DNA of 64,000 bases from G039954875 sp047528275 (GCA_047528275.1 CP180023.1:186001-250000), one strand, 5' to 3'; shown: positions 54,670-64,000, counted from the first letter of the stretch. Notes: a model not told the origin generated them from the letters alone. Translations and numbers: made by a program.

Positions 54670-56614
54670 ATGGATAATGACCGAGTTTTCACGGGTGAAA
54701 ATGCCCAGTTGTTGAGTTTTGAATACCTCGATCAATTTGTCGATCACTTGAGGTTTTTTATCGTGTCCGGTAGGATATAATCCTCTCCTTTTAAGATCTT
54801 TTGTATGAGTCCACACAAGACTTTATTTGAGCGTATCCCTGGGCATGTGTCTGACGATAGCGATCTGCTTCATCGCGACGATGAGTCCTGTTTATTTGTG
54901 GACTTCTTGTACGATTTCGATCTGAACTTGAAACTTTCAATAGTCTTCTTGTCCGATTTTTATAGCTACGATAGCTAAGGGTACCTGTCTTTTGATCTCG
55001 TCCTTGATGCCTACCACATCCGCATTCGCTGACTGTTGGATGGGCGATGACTACCTCCTCTAACCGTAGAGGTTGAGGAGCCTGTGTTCTGAGACGTTGA
55101 TCACGTCGTTGATCCGTTCGTTGATATAGCTTATAGCTGTTCTGGTCAAAGTAGCCTGTATCACCCAGTAAGGTAGTAGAATGGGAATTTTTCAAAATAG
55201 GTCTTCTTGAAATCTTTGGTAGCTCCCCATAGCTTGAGATGGTACCGGTGGGTAGGGGAAGTTTGGAGACAATGTAACCTTCTTCATTAAGATGTGCTGG
55301 GTTGCCAGCTTTTTTGAGCATTTGCATGTGATAGTCACTGACGGGTTTTTCATTCGAACCGATTTTAACTGGATCTGATGCCAGGCAGACCATATGACCG
55401 AGCATTACCCACATTTGGTTTCGGTTTTCCACCATTGATCCATACAGGTACGTTGAGCAGCATCTTATCAATCCATTGCATCGTGGGTGCATCGCAGCGT
55501 TCTCCGCCGAGGATTTAGTATTTCATTGAGGAGAGATCGTGTTTTTTAACAATAGATCTTCAGGATCTTCATTTTTGATCGCTTGGATGGTTGTTGGAAT
55601 AGTAAATACAGTCTTGACGCAGTGTTGGCTGATCACTCGCTAAAAATACTTAACATTAGGTGTTTTGATGGGTTTCCACTCGAATAGTATCGTACTGCAA
55701 CTGTGAATCAACGGCTCATAGACACCATAGAAATATCCAAGGATCTATCTGATGTTTGAGGCGACCTAAAAGGTCCCTTCAGGCTGCATATCGTAGATGT
55801 ATTCCATGGAGAAGGAGAGTGCTACAGCATAGCTTCCATGGTTTCGAAGTATGCCTTTTGGATTTCCTGTGATTCCGGAGGTGTACAATGGATACAGTGG
55901 ATGTCTGGCCTCGACTTCTACGCATTTGGTAAGTTGGGCCATCGAAAGCAGGGGTCATAATCTACGTCGTGTGTTTTTTGAGTTTTGAATGTGCCGATCT
56001 TTCGGTTGTAAAGAATGACTTTTTCAGGTTTGTGGATGGCTTTGGCGATGGTTTCATCGACTATGGGTTTGTAGGCGGTGAGTTCTACATATTGTATGCC
56101 AGTACTGGCTTTGATGATGATTTTGTCCTGAATGTCTTCGATTGGGGTGGCTAATTTATACAGAGCGAATCCATCGAATAGTATTTTGGTTGGATGGCCC
56201 CGATACGAGCACAGGCGAGCATATTGGAAACGGCTTGGGGAATCATCGGTATGTAGATGATGACGTGATCTCCTTTTTCACGTCTAGGATTTTAAGTCCT
56301 CCAGTGAGTTTTTTTATTTGGTTTTTGACTTGGTTGAAGGTATATTTTTCGATGGTTTGTTTGACGGGAGCATCGTAAATGAGAGCTGTCTGTTCGTCAT
56401 AGCCGGTCTTTGATGTGCTTGTGTCTAGGTCTAGGTACTAGATATTGAATTTACCATTGGGATACCAACGGTAAAGTCTATGCTCCGTTTTGGGCCAATG
56501 CGCTTTAATTCTCAGGGGCCATGAGGTATGTTGGGATTAAGCAGACCAAAATCATTCGGAATCTTTGACACTCTCTTTATATAGGGATTCGTAAGAAGTG
56601 GTAGATTCTTTCAT
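54670..56614 (-). pseudogene. Propionyl-CoA synthetase-like (PrpE) pseudogene
   Basis: This is a second AMP-forming acyl-CoA synthetase, in tandem with acs and of similar full length (about 648 codons). It starts MKESTTSYESLYKESVKDSE and then a stop. Others in order: LYRWYPNGKFNI, EQTALIYDAPVKQTIEKYTF, NQVKNQIKKLTGG, MVCLASDPVKIGSNEKPVSD, YHMQMLKKAGNPAHLNEEGY, IVSKLPLPTGTISS, LWGATKDFKKTYFEKFPFYY, RLSTGQIEEVIAHHPA-like sequence (read across frames), SECAVVGIKDEIKG and the C-terminus KNPQVIDKLIEVFKTQQLGI. The PGYDMQVL-like segment and C-terminus point to PrpE/acyl-CoA ligase rather than Acs. Many stops. Confidence 0.8.
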
Positions 56615-56777
56615 GATTATAGCTTGATGATTTAGCTTATTGATGTACAACTTTTTTTATTTTTAGCTTTTCTCTATAGAATTGTTTTTTGTTCATTTGC
56701 AGAAGGGGTTTGTCAGAAAGATTAACATTGAGTTCATATGAATGTTCTATTTTTGTTTTTGATAATCGTTAAGCGCT

Positions 56778-59132
56778 GTGGTGGAAATTTTTTATGGGGT
56801 CGCGGTGGGTTTTCTTTTTCTCTTCGCCGTTTCTGATCTTGTTGTAGGAGTGAGTAATGATGCGGTGAATTTTTTAAATTCGGCCATCGGATCGAGGGTA
56901 GCTTCTCGTACTGCGATTATGATCTTTGCTAGTGTTGGGATCTTATTCGGTTCACTTTTGTCGAGTGGGATGATGGAAGTGGCGAGAAAGGGTATTTTTG
57001 ATCCATCTCTTTTTTATTTCTCGGATCTTTTTTTCATCTTCTTAGCGGTGATGATCGCCGATATCATTCTATTGGATGTTTTTAATACATTGGGCTTACC
57101 TACTTCGACGACAGTCTCGGTGGTATTTTGTTTATTGGGAGCGGCCTTTAGTATTGCACTGGTCAAGATTGCCTCTCCATTGAGTCAAGAGCCGTTTCAT
57201 TATTTGGGACGGTACATCAAGGCAGGGCGTACGTTGACGATTATCTCGGGTATTTTTTTATCGATCCTCATCTCGTTTGTCTCTGGTGCTTGGATCCATT
57301 ATTTCATCCGATGGGTTTTCAGCTTCGATTATGTGAAACGATTGAGACACGTAGGTACGGTATGGGCTGGGATCTCGTTGAGTAGCATGACTTATTTTTT
57401 GATTGTAAAGGGTTTTCATAGCACGTTGAAGGGACTCACTTTCGAACAGATCACTGGTTTTTCATGGATTATGAAGAATTTCTTGTATTGGATAGATCAA
57501 AATTTTTACCTCTTTTTGTTTCTATTGTTTTTGATTTGGACTTTTGTGGCTTGGATACTGGTTTCTAAGGGGTATGATGTACTCAGACTTGTCGTGCTTT
57601 ACGGTACTTTTTCTTTGGCGATGGCTTTTGCAGGGAATGATTTGGTGAATTTCATCGGTGTGCCTATTGCTGGTTTTCAATCTTATCAAATCTGGATGGA
57701 TGCAGGTAGACCAGATTCACATACTTTCACTATGGATGGTTTATCTGGTAATTTACAGACTTCTCCTTTGGTTTTATTTTTTGCTGGGATGATAATGATT
57801 TTGACGCTTTGGTTCTCTAGGAAAGTGCGTACGGTTTCGGATACTGAGATTAATTTGGGTAGACAGGATGAGGGGGCTGAAAAATTTTCTTCTAATTATT
57901 TGGCTCGAGGTATTGTGAGGAGTTTTCGCCGAGTCGGTAGACGTTTTTTTAGTCTCTTTCCAAAGCGATTTTTGGTACGGGTGGAAAGAAATTTTAAGCA
58001 AAATAATCAAGATGAAACTTTGGCTTTTGATTTGGTACGTGCCTCGTCCAATCTAACGATATCAAGTATATTGATCTCTATTGCTACGGCTCAAAAGTTG
58101 CCACTCTCGACTACTTTTGTCACCTTCATGGTGGCTATGGGTACTTCACTGTCAGATCGAGCATGGGATCGAGAGACTGCAGTGTATCGGGTGGCTGGTG
58201 TATTACAAGTGGTGAGCGGATGGTTTTTGACGGGGCTCATTGCCTTTACGATGACCGCTCTATTTTCTGTGTCTTTGTATTTTCTGGAGGGGTGGGCACT
58301 TGTCGGGTTGCTTGGTCTGGTAATTTTCGTTGTTTATAAAAATTATCAAAAACATCAAAAGGTCGAGCGTAAAAAAATCCAGGAGATGCATACGGTTCTA
58401 GGGGTCGATGAGTTAACATTAGGTAAGACTTTGAACAAGACTTCTGACTCATTGGGTTTTATGTTTGAGGCGATGGTAAATATTTATCAATATGGTATAG
58501 AAGGATTTATCCAGGAAAATGTTAAATTGCTTCAAAGCAATAGGCAACATTATATGGACTTGCAAGAAAACTTCAATGCTACTCACAATGCTCTGATCAA
58601 GGTGATCCGAAAGACCAAGGCCAATGAGCCTACTGCTGGGAGAACTTATATCAAGATCTATGACAAGATTCAGGAGATTGTCAATGGGGCAGATATCATT
58701 ACTGCTCGGAGTCTAGATCACCTTATCAATAGTCATAAGCCGCTCAAATCAAAACAGCTAAAAAATCTCGACCGACTCAAAGGTCTTATGCTCAAACACT
58801 TGCGAATTGCTAAAGAGATCATGAGGGATAAAAATTTTCATATGATATCTAATACTCTGGCTGTAAAAAATGAAATTTTGAAGGAGATTGACGAGCAATT
58901 GAATTATCAGGTGATGGGCATCGTCCATAAGAAATATGGCAGGAAAAACAGTGTGTTGATGCTCGATCTGCTTCTGAAATCTAAGGATATCGTAGAGAAT
59001 TCGGAGAAAATCTTATCTTTGTATACTGAGGTTCTCTCGCATTTTCCTGCCGCTGAGTCTGTCATTCATTCCTTGCAAACACCTATCCAAAAGATTAAAG
59101 GAGCAGATCGCCATCAGGTTGCATCCTCGTAG
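56778..59132 (+). CDS. Inorganic phosphate transporter, PiT family (long form)
   Basis: The 784-residue protein is a cation-coupled phosphate permease. The first PiT repeat contains DLVVGVSNDAVNFLNSAIGS with the signature 'NDA-N--N-AIGS', and the second AMAFAGNDLVNFIGVPIAGF ('GNDxxNxxG'). There are about ten membrane helices; a charged loop of about 80 residues lies near residue 350-420 and a C-terminal cytoplasmic domain of about 240 residues (from about 530) resembles PhoU/DUF47-like helical bundles. This long type is the rule in Bacteroidota. The start is a GTG (56778, with another GTG next to it). No frame break. Confidence 0.92.
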   Translation: MVEIFYGVAVGFLFLFAVSDLVVGVSNDAVNFLNSAIGSRVASRTAIMIFASVGILFGSLLSSGMMEVARKGIFDPSLFYFSDLFFIFLAVMIADIILLDVFNTLGLPTSTTVSVVFCLLGAAFSIALVKIASPLSQEPFHYLGRYIKAGRTLTIISGIFLSILISFVSGAWIHYFIRWVFSFDYVKRLRHVGTVWAGISLSSMTYFLIVKGFHSTLKGLTFEQITGFSWIMKNFLYWIDQNFYLFLFLLFLIWTFVAWILVSKGYDVLRLVVLYGTFSLAMAFAGNDLVNFIGVPIAGFQSYQIWMDAGRPDSHTFTMDGLSGNLQTSPLVLFFAGMIMILTLWFSRKVRTVSDTEINLGRQDEGAEKFSSNYLARGIVRSFRRVGRRFFSLFPKRFLVRVERNFKQNNQDETLAFDLVRASSNLTISSILISIATAQKLPLSTTFVTFMVAMGTSLSDRAWDRETAVYRVAGVLQVVSGWFLTGLIAFTMTALFSVSLYFLEGWALVGLLGLVIFVVYKNYQKHQKVERKKIQEMHTVLGVDELTLGKTLNKTSDSLGFMFEAMVNIYQYGIEGFIQENVKLLQSNRQHYMDLQENFNATHNALIKVIRKTKANEPTAGRTYIKIYDKIQEIVNGADIITARSLDHLINSHKPLKSKQLKNLDRLKGLMLKHLRIAKEIMRDKNFHMISNTLAVKNEILKEIDEQLNYQVMGIVHKKYGRKNSVLMLDLLLKSKDIVENSEKILSLYTEVLSHFPAAESVIHSLQTPIQKIKGADRHQVASS

Positions 59133-59159
59133 ATTTGAGAAATCAAACTGTCCTAATAC

Positions 59160-59960
59160 TTAAAATTGACTAGTGTTTGGTCTTTTTTTTTAGGACTTCT
59201 ATAGCGATGGAAGCATAGGAACGGTAATTGGCTAGGTCGATGATATTGATGCACGGGAATAACCCTTCTTTAGGAGTGTGAAGGGATCTTCTGATTTACG
59301 AATGTAAACCTGCATCCAGAGTGGGGTTTCAAAGAGGTCGTCCACTTTCTGAATATGCTTATGAGAACAGCTTGCTCATTTTGCATTCGGAATGATTTTT
59401 TTCAATCCGAAGGCCTTTCATCCCACCGGTTTCCATCAAGATGGTGATGCTTTAGAGGGAGGGGATATTTTTCTGCGAAATCGAGCAGGGAAAACTGATT
59501 CCTAGTAATGATGGCTTTTTCCTTTGGTCTCTCATCGTCTCAAAGTTTTGGCAAGGGCTTGATGATTGTAGAGGAAAAATCTACTGCTATTTTGGACCTT
59601 TTGTTTAATGAGATCAGTGGTCATGTAGATCAAAAAAGACTCTTCTCGCTCGAGATAGGTCGGTAGTAACTAGGATCCTCCAGTCTTTGATTGGTCCGTA
59701 AAAATGTTGAAATCCTCTACGAAAGCTTTCTATATAAATGTTCAATTTGGCTACATGGTGTTGGATTTGAGTGTCTGTGGTACCACTATTCGTGAAGATG
59801 ATCTCTGGCTGAGTTTCGATACCGAGGCATACAGTATGTGTTTTGAAAAAAAAAAAGAGATCGCTAGAAAGGGGATCTCTTTGATTTGATTCAGATCACT
59901 TGGATCTTATTGGAGTAGTTAGATGTATTTTTGATAGGGTTGATTCTGAAGGACTTGTTA
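59160..59960 (-). pseudogene. LuxE-like acyl-protein synthetase pseudogene
   Basis: LuxE-type enzymes are adenylate-forming acyl transferases. Pieces on the minus strand: IETQPEIIFTNSGTTDTQIQ (the adenylation P-loop 'FTSSGTTG'), YIESFRRGFQHFYGPIKDWR, LPTYLEREESSLIYM (after a frame change), ITILMETGGMKGLRIE ('FETGGMKGRRKE'), YSESGRPLFETPLWMQVYI, RKSEDPF and CINIIDLANYRSYASIAIEV. The order agrees with LuxE and its Bacteroidota relatives (often beside fatty-acid or flexirubin-like genes). More than five stops or shifts. In the family the substrate is a fatty acid; here nothing suggests bioluminescence. Confidence 0.72.
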
Positions 59961-60062
59961 ATGAAATATTTTTAAGGATACGGTACAAAATCCCTCATCC
60001 CCATTCGATTAAGAATATTTTATCTTTGAAATCCATTATCAGAACGATATAAGTCTTTTGGC

Positions 60063-60563
60063 TTATTGAAACCATAGCATGACTTTGGAGCACAAATTAC
60101 TGTACAAAGAGGTGTTTAGAGTGCTGACTTTTTCAAAAAGAACAGAGCCTGTCAAAATTTGGTGTGATATCACACTGAATCTTTTGTTGATCTCATGGAA
60201 TAAAAATATGCTTACCGATATAAAAAGTAAAGATTTCAGGAGGCCGAAGATTGCACCCAGAATTCTATTAAATTGGTACATCCATGTGAGCATTAAGCCC
60301 CATTCTATCAATTTTCTCAGTAGGTATATTGCTGCTACGATCATAAAGAATGAGATGGTAAAGGAGGCAGTGGTCAGATATTTTTCATTAATCAGCTGCC
60401 ATTGGCCGAGCTGTGTCGAGACCAATGCAGAAAACCATATGCTACCATAAAGCCCAAAAATCCAAGTAACGATAGAAGCCAATTGTTGGAGCAATCCCAT
60501 GCGATAACCTCGAGATAGTCCCATCAACAATGGCATGGCGATCAGTGCGTCGATCCAGTTCAT
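60063..60563 (-). CDS. CvpA family membrane protein
   Basis: The 166-residue protein starts MNWIDALIAMPLLMGLSRGY RMGLL, the CvpA signature ('D---A---L-G--RG---GL'), and has four membrane helices (about 5-20, 28-46, 66-84, 97-120) with a short amphipathic tail. Length and topology are standard. CvpA proteins support colicin V production and envelope integrity in Enterobacteria; the exact activity is unknown. It is divergent from the small gene and pheS at 60615. Confidence 0.83.
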   Translation of the reverse strand: MNWIDALIAMPLLMGLSRGYRMGLLQQLASIVTWIFGLYGSIWFSALVSTQLGQWQLINEKYLTTASFTISFFMIVAAIYLLRKLIEWGLMLTWMYQFNRILGAIFGLLKSLLFISVSIFLFHEINKRFSVISHQILTGSVLFEKVSTLNTSLYSNLCSKVMLWFQ

Positions 60564-60614
60564 TTTATTTTAAGTTGTTTTCGATACCAATCAAACAATC
60601 CCTATTTTTGTCCC

Positions 60615-61016
60615 ATGGTGGGGAAATCTCTAGAGGCTCGTAAATGGGATGCTGTGATTGCGCATTTGACAGTGGAGTTCTCTCCGCAAGAAAAAATTTC
60701 TTTGAATGGTATACTGTTTCTCATTGGTGTGCAAGAATTGGGTAAAGGTCCTAAAAAATTCAAGAAGGATGATAAAATAAACATCATGCACATTGCTATA
60801 TGTCGTCTTTTGGAGCCATTTGACTATTATGTCTTCAAGGGTAGGGATACAGAGGGTTGGCCCCACTATGAGTTGAGAGAGTTCTTACCTGCATTGAAAC
60901 CTGGCGAACAATCTATTTTGATCAAGAAGGCGATCATCCGTTATTTTGATGAGGAGCATATCCTCGATGATACCTTCCGGCGTTTAGAGCAAGAGGAACA
61001 AATTTTATATATATGA
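60615..61016 (+). CDS. Conserved hypothetical protein, coupled to pheS
   Basis: The 133-residue soluble protein starts MVGKSLEARKWDAVIAHLTV and contains LFLIGVQELGKGPKKFKKDD, INIMHIAICRLLEPFDYYVF and a C-terminal charged helix (FDEEHILDDTFRRLEQEEQI). No signal peptide or membrane segment and no domain I recognise, although proteins with the 'FLIGVQELG-G---F-KD-K--LMHIA' pattern occur across Bacteroidota. Its stop overlaps the pheS ATG by 4 bases (ATGA), so translation is coupled. Clean frame. Confidence 0.72.
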   Translation: MVGKSLEARKWDAVIAHLTVEFSPQEKISLNGILFLIGVQELGKGPKKFKKDDKINIMHIAICRLLEPFDYYVFKGRDTEGWPHYELREFLPALKPGEQSILIKKAIIRYFDEEHILDDTFRRLEQEEQILYI

Positions 61017-62032
61017 TCGAAAATCTCAATCAATTGCGTAAGGATATTGAGGATTTTCAAGCGAAAAGTTATCGAGAGATTGAGGCTTTCAGGATTAAAT
61101 ATTTGGGAAAGAAAGGGCTCTTAGTTGCTTTGTTTGAAGATTTTAAAAGTGTGTCGGCTGAGGAGAAAAAAAGCATTGGACAGACCATCAACACCTTGAA
61201 GAGTGACATTCGCGACAAGATCGATCATGCTAAAAGTCGCTTATCAAAGGAAGATATGTATACCTCATCTCATCAAGATCTCACTAGGCCTGGTAGCTTA
61301 TCCGAGATAGGATCCCGTCATCCGATTTCCATCGTGAGAAATCGTATCGTGGAGATTTTTAATCGTATCGGTTTCACTAGGGTTGAGGGTCCAGAGATTG
61401 AAGACGATTGGCACAATTTCACTGCTTTGAATCTTCCTACTCATCACCCAGCACGAGATATGCAAGACACTTTTTTTATCGAAAAAGATCCGGATATCTT
61501 GCTTCGTACACATGCCTCATCGATGCAGATACGTTATATGGAATCATATCGGCCACCTATGCGTATCCTCTCGCCAGGGAGGGTGTATCGCAATGAGGCG
61601 ATTTCGGCACGCTCGCATTGTATGTTTCATCAGATCGAAGGATTGTATATAGATAAAGAAGTTTCTTTTTCTGGTCTTAAGCAGACCATTCAGTATTTCA
61701 CTACATCACTCTTTGGTAAGTCGCAAATCCGTTTACGGCCTTCTTATTTTCCATTCACTGAGCCTAGTGCAGAGGTAGATGTCTATTGGGGGTTGGGGAA
61801 TGATACTGATCATCGCATCACCAAAGGTACTGGTTGGCTTGAGATCATGGGTTGTGGCATGGTAGACCCTCAAGTCTTGCAAAATGTTGGTATAGATCCT
61901 GAGGCTTTTTCCGGATTTGCCTTTGGGATGGGTATTGAGCGTATTGCGCTTTTGCTCTATCAGATCGATGATATCCGACTCTACTTTGAAAATGACTTCC
62001 GTTTTTTGAAGCAATTTCAAAGTGCTTTTTGA
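61013..62032 (+). CDS. pheS: Phenylalanyl-tRNA synthetase alpha subunit
   Basis: PheS with PheT charges tRNA-Phe. The 339-residue protein has the N-terminal coiled-coil (tRNA-binding, residues 1-85), HPISIVRNRIVEIFNRIGFT, class II motif 2 SPGRVYRNEAISARSHCMFH with the FHQIEGLYID segment, SYFPFTEPSAEVDVYWG, GWLEIMGCGMVDPQVLQNVG and motif 3 GFAFGMGIERIALLLYQIDD. Length is standard. pheT is not beside it. Confidence 0.97.
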   Translation: MIENLNQLRKDIEDFQAKSYREIEAFRIKYLGKKGLLVALFEDFKSVSAEEKKSIGQTINTLKSDIRDKIDHAKSRLSKEDMYTSSHQDLTRPGSLSEIGSRHPISIVRNRIVEIFNRIGFTRVEGPEIEDDWHNFTALNLPTHHPARDMQDTFFIEKDPDILLRTHASSMQIRYMESYRPPMRILSPGRVYRNEAISARSHCMFHQIEGLYIDKEVSFSGLKQTIQYFTTSLFGKSQIRLRPSYFPFTEPSAEVDVYWGLGNDTDHRITKGTGWLEIMGCGMVDPQVLQNVGIDPEAFSGFAFGMGIERIALLLYQIDDIRLYFENDFRFLKQFQSAF

Positions 62033-62179
62033 AGGCGGTAGCTATCTCTTAAAAGACTGTTTTTTTCATTGTTTTTTGAAGAGCATCCAGGTATTTCCTG
62101 GGTATCTTGTGGTGCATTATCTAGAGTGTGAGGAGAGTTCTCCTCTTCTGAGATCCCTCATAGGTCTATTTCCCCAGGT

Positions 62180-63490
62180 TTTCCTTCAGATATTTGATTT
62201 GTAGTTTCCCCAATTGACCTTTGTTATTGTCGCCCTAAGAATAGAACATGCTGTTTTTGTCTAAGTTGATGGTAAATATTTTATCTATAATAACGCTAGA
62301 GATCTCTATTTTTGGTGGAAATATATGATATAGTGCTGTTTTTTTTATCCTGATCTGAAATCGATAAGTAATATAAGATATTTTCATTTTTTAGAAAATA
62401 AATAAAATTAGTATCTGTTGCAATGGGGGTGGGTTCACCCCGTTATATCTTTACTATTCATAGTGTTTTGTTTAATAATATTATTATATAATATGATTAT
62501 TTAAAAATATCAATAACCCCATCTTCAGACCAGATAATACTAACGTCAGAGTCTGTGGTAATAGTGAAAGATTTCTCTCCTGATGGAGTACTTGTCTTTC
62601 CAGGTTTGTCAGCTGGATTATTTTGATCTTTGGTTCTCCCTAATTGTCTTCGGATTTATTTTTCCAGGAATAGATCGTTCCGTTTGTGCTCAAGGCAAGA
62701 GTAAAGTCAGGGCCTGTAGCGATGGAAGAGATTTTCACTTCTGTTGTGAATTCCATTTTTTGGGTGTATTATTTGGATTATCATTGTTTACAATTCTTCC
62801 TATTTTATCATGAGTGTCATCTCCCCAAGAGTAGAGCGTTCCATTTTCCTCTAAAATATAACTATAATTTCCACCTATAGCCAATTGTTTGATACCCTCT
62901 AGGAGACATAATGTCCCATTTTTACTTGTGATATAACAAATACTTTCAGTGATTTCGTTGAAGAATAAGGTGCCCTTTAATGGCGGATCTGCATTGAGAA
63001 GTAGTCACCTTTTGGGCATGCTCTACGACGGATAGAACTATACCTATTGATCGGTGCACTTATCTCTAGTACCCCTCTAATTTGGCATCTACTTATCCCT
63101 ACTTGGCTCTATCTAGATATTCCACCCGATCGGTAATGTGAGATAGAGGACAGATTTCTTTTTCATGGTAACCATTTTTTTTGCTGTGTTGTTATCGTTT
63201 TGTTTGTAGCGTTTATCGTTTTAAAGAGATTCCAAGACAAATATGGTTTATTCATTGTTCTTCTAATCTTTTGATGCGAAGGCAAGGGGTCTAATTACTG
63301 GCCTTGCGTAATGCAGATAGTCTTGATTTTCATCAAAGACAATAGTACCTTTTACAGCAGGGGTTTCTTGAAAGGCCTTTACTTTTCAAATACTATCTAC
63401 TATTCTGATTACTAGTTATTTTTATGGATTACTATCAAGAGATGCCCCCTACTATATTCAATGCGCCTTGAGCTTCTATTTTGTTCATGG
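62180..63490 (-). pseudogene. RCC1-repeat protein pseudogene, copy B
   Basis: From 63490 the minus strand reads MNKIEAQGALNIVGGIS, then VKAFQETPAVKGTIVFDENQ with DYLHYARPVIRPLAFAS, which resembles the N-terminal module of copy A (FQSLVKSTIVFDDDKKKYLR). Next come LLNADPPLKGTLFFNEITES, ICYITSKNGTLCLLEGIKQL, and the RCC1 blade AIGGNYSYILEENGTLYSWG with DDTHDKIGRIVNNDNPNNTP. More degraded blades follow: SSIATGPDFTLALSTNGTIY, TITTDSDVSIIW and TINLDKNSMFYS with GDNNKGQLG. Frame changes and stops throughout. It may have begun with the ATG at 63490; an AT-rich stretch of 290 bases precedes it. Confidence 0.75.
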
Positions 63491-63781
63491 TTACTTAAAT
63501 GTAAAATTATTTGTATAAATAATATTATTTTAATAATTATGTGTTTTATTTTTAATATAAAATATATTTATTGATATTAATTTTATAATTAAACAATCAG
63601 ATAGGTTATATTATTATATTTTAATATATAGTTTATTTTTTATTAATAGTGATTTTAATAATGATCTTTAGAGAAGTTTAATTTAAAATGATGATAGTAG
63701 GAGATGATTTAGTGACTCCGTAATGAAAACTTATTCACGATTCGATTGAAGTAGTGACTTGTGAGTAGGGAAGGATTATGC

Positions 63782-64000
63782 TTATTTGGTTGGTTTTCCT
63801 AATCGTTGTCTGAGCGCTTCATAGAGGATCATTCCGCAGGCTACCGAGACGTTTAGCGAGCTGATGTTTCCGTACATGGGTAGCTTGAGTTTTTGGTCAG
63901 ATAAGCGCAAACAGTCGACAGAGAGACCGGCTTGTTCACTACCTAAAATGATGGCACTGGGTATGGTGAAGTCTTCTGTATATGTGAAGTGTTCGGCTTT
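63782..64000 (-). CDS. SpoU/TrmH-family RNA 2'-O-methyltransferase, C-terminal part
   Basis: The minus strand is open from the window end to a stop at 63782 and reads IPSAIILGSEQAGLSVDCLR, KLKLPMYGNISSLNVSVACG and MILYEALRQRLGKPTK. The motifs 'GSE--GL', 'IPM-G---SLNVSVA-GI-LYE' are the SAM-binding trefoil knot of the SpoU class, which methylates the 2'-O of rRNA or tRNA riboses. Only about 72 residues are in the window, so the target (RlmB, TrmH or similar) cannot be told. Intact as far as seen. Confidence 0.9.
   Translation of the reverse strand, partial: KAEHFTYTEDFTIPSAIILGSEQAGLSVDCLRLSDQKLKLPMYGNISSLNVSVACGMILYEALRQRLGKPTK

Noticed and set aside
1..64000. CRISPR arrays, insertion sequences, integrases or prophage modules
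   Set aside because: I searched by eye for direct repeats with spacers, transposase motifs and phage structural genes and found none; the holin-X-like protein at 5868 is a chromosomal family member and not evidence of a phage.

Overview
The window reads as a chromosome segment of a Bacteroidota bacterium, most likely a host-restricted or intracellular member of the Cytophagales side of the phylum. The evidence is gene content (fused alpha/beta E1, LemA-TPM-TPM operon, YtxH/holin-X unit, COG3014 and DUF1573 remnants, long PiT transporter, DUF4199 and GIN/DUF2807 proteins) and promoters of the Bacteroidota type (TAnnTTTG, in one case with TTTG 19 bases upstream). I cannot fix the genus. Intact core genes alternate with long stretches of recognisable but broken genes, so the genome seems caught in the middle of reductive decay.

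Layout. 1-7.1 kb: end of enolase, a broken universal stress protein, a minus-strand block punA-lpxK-murB, a broken aminotransferase, a small YtxH/holin-like membrane unit and a DUF1573 remnant. 7.2-12.4 kb: valS, an AT-rich gap, and the lemA-TPM-TPM operon (minus). 12.5-16.4 kb: almost continuous decay (COG3014 lipoprotein, LpoB, small exported ORF, PepD). 16.5-25.9 kb: ndk, fused 2-oxoacid dehydrogenase E1, NUDIX next to a dead MnmC-like methyltransferase, a coiled-coil protein, zapA, a candidate 6S RNA, rny, deoxyhypusine synthase-like gene and lpdA. 26-37.6 kb: terC, dead EamA transporter, accA, dnaB, dead SIMPL and DUF1343 genes, FtsX/LolC-like permease, glmM, TPR protein, rplS and a small exported protein. 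37.6-45.9 kb: unidentified remnants, the amidase amiD, a dead RCC1-repeat gene, DUF4199, dead GIN protein, phosphohexomutase, tRNA-Arg(ACG) and SRP RNA. 45.9-56.6 kb: guaA, a damaged purD, uvrB, dead PBP4 (dacB), and two dead acyl-CoA synthetases (acs, prpE) in tandem. 56.7-64 kb: PiT phosphate transporter, dead LuxE-like gene, cvpA, small conserved gene plus pheS, a second dead RCC1-repeat gene, and the end of a SpoU/TrmH methyltransferase.

How it fits together. What survives is information processing (valS, pheS, rplS, dnaB, uvrB, rny, tRNA, SRP RNA), envelope building (lpxK, murB, glmM, amiD, a LolC-like permease), nucleotide salvage and interconversion (punA, ndk, guaA) and acetyl-CoA/lipid entry (E1, lpdA, accA). 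What is dying is acetate/propionate activation, a late purine step, peptide and amino acid catabolism, stress response, accessory peptidoglycan enzymes and regulators, and a two-member family of RCC1-repeat proteins with a shared N-terminal module. I found no insertion sequence, prophage, CRISPR array or integrase. The most novel items are the RCC1-repeat family, the candidate 6S RNA between zapA and rny, and the unidentified remnants near 38 kb and 45.6 kb.
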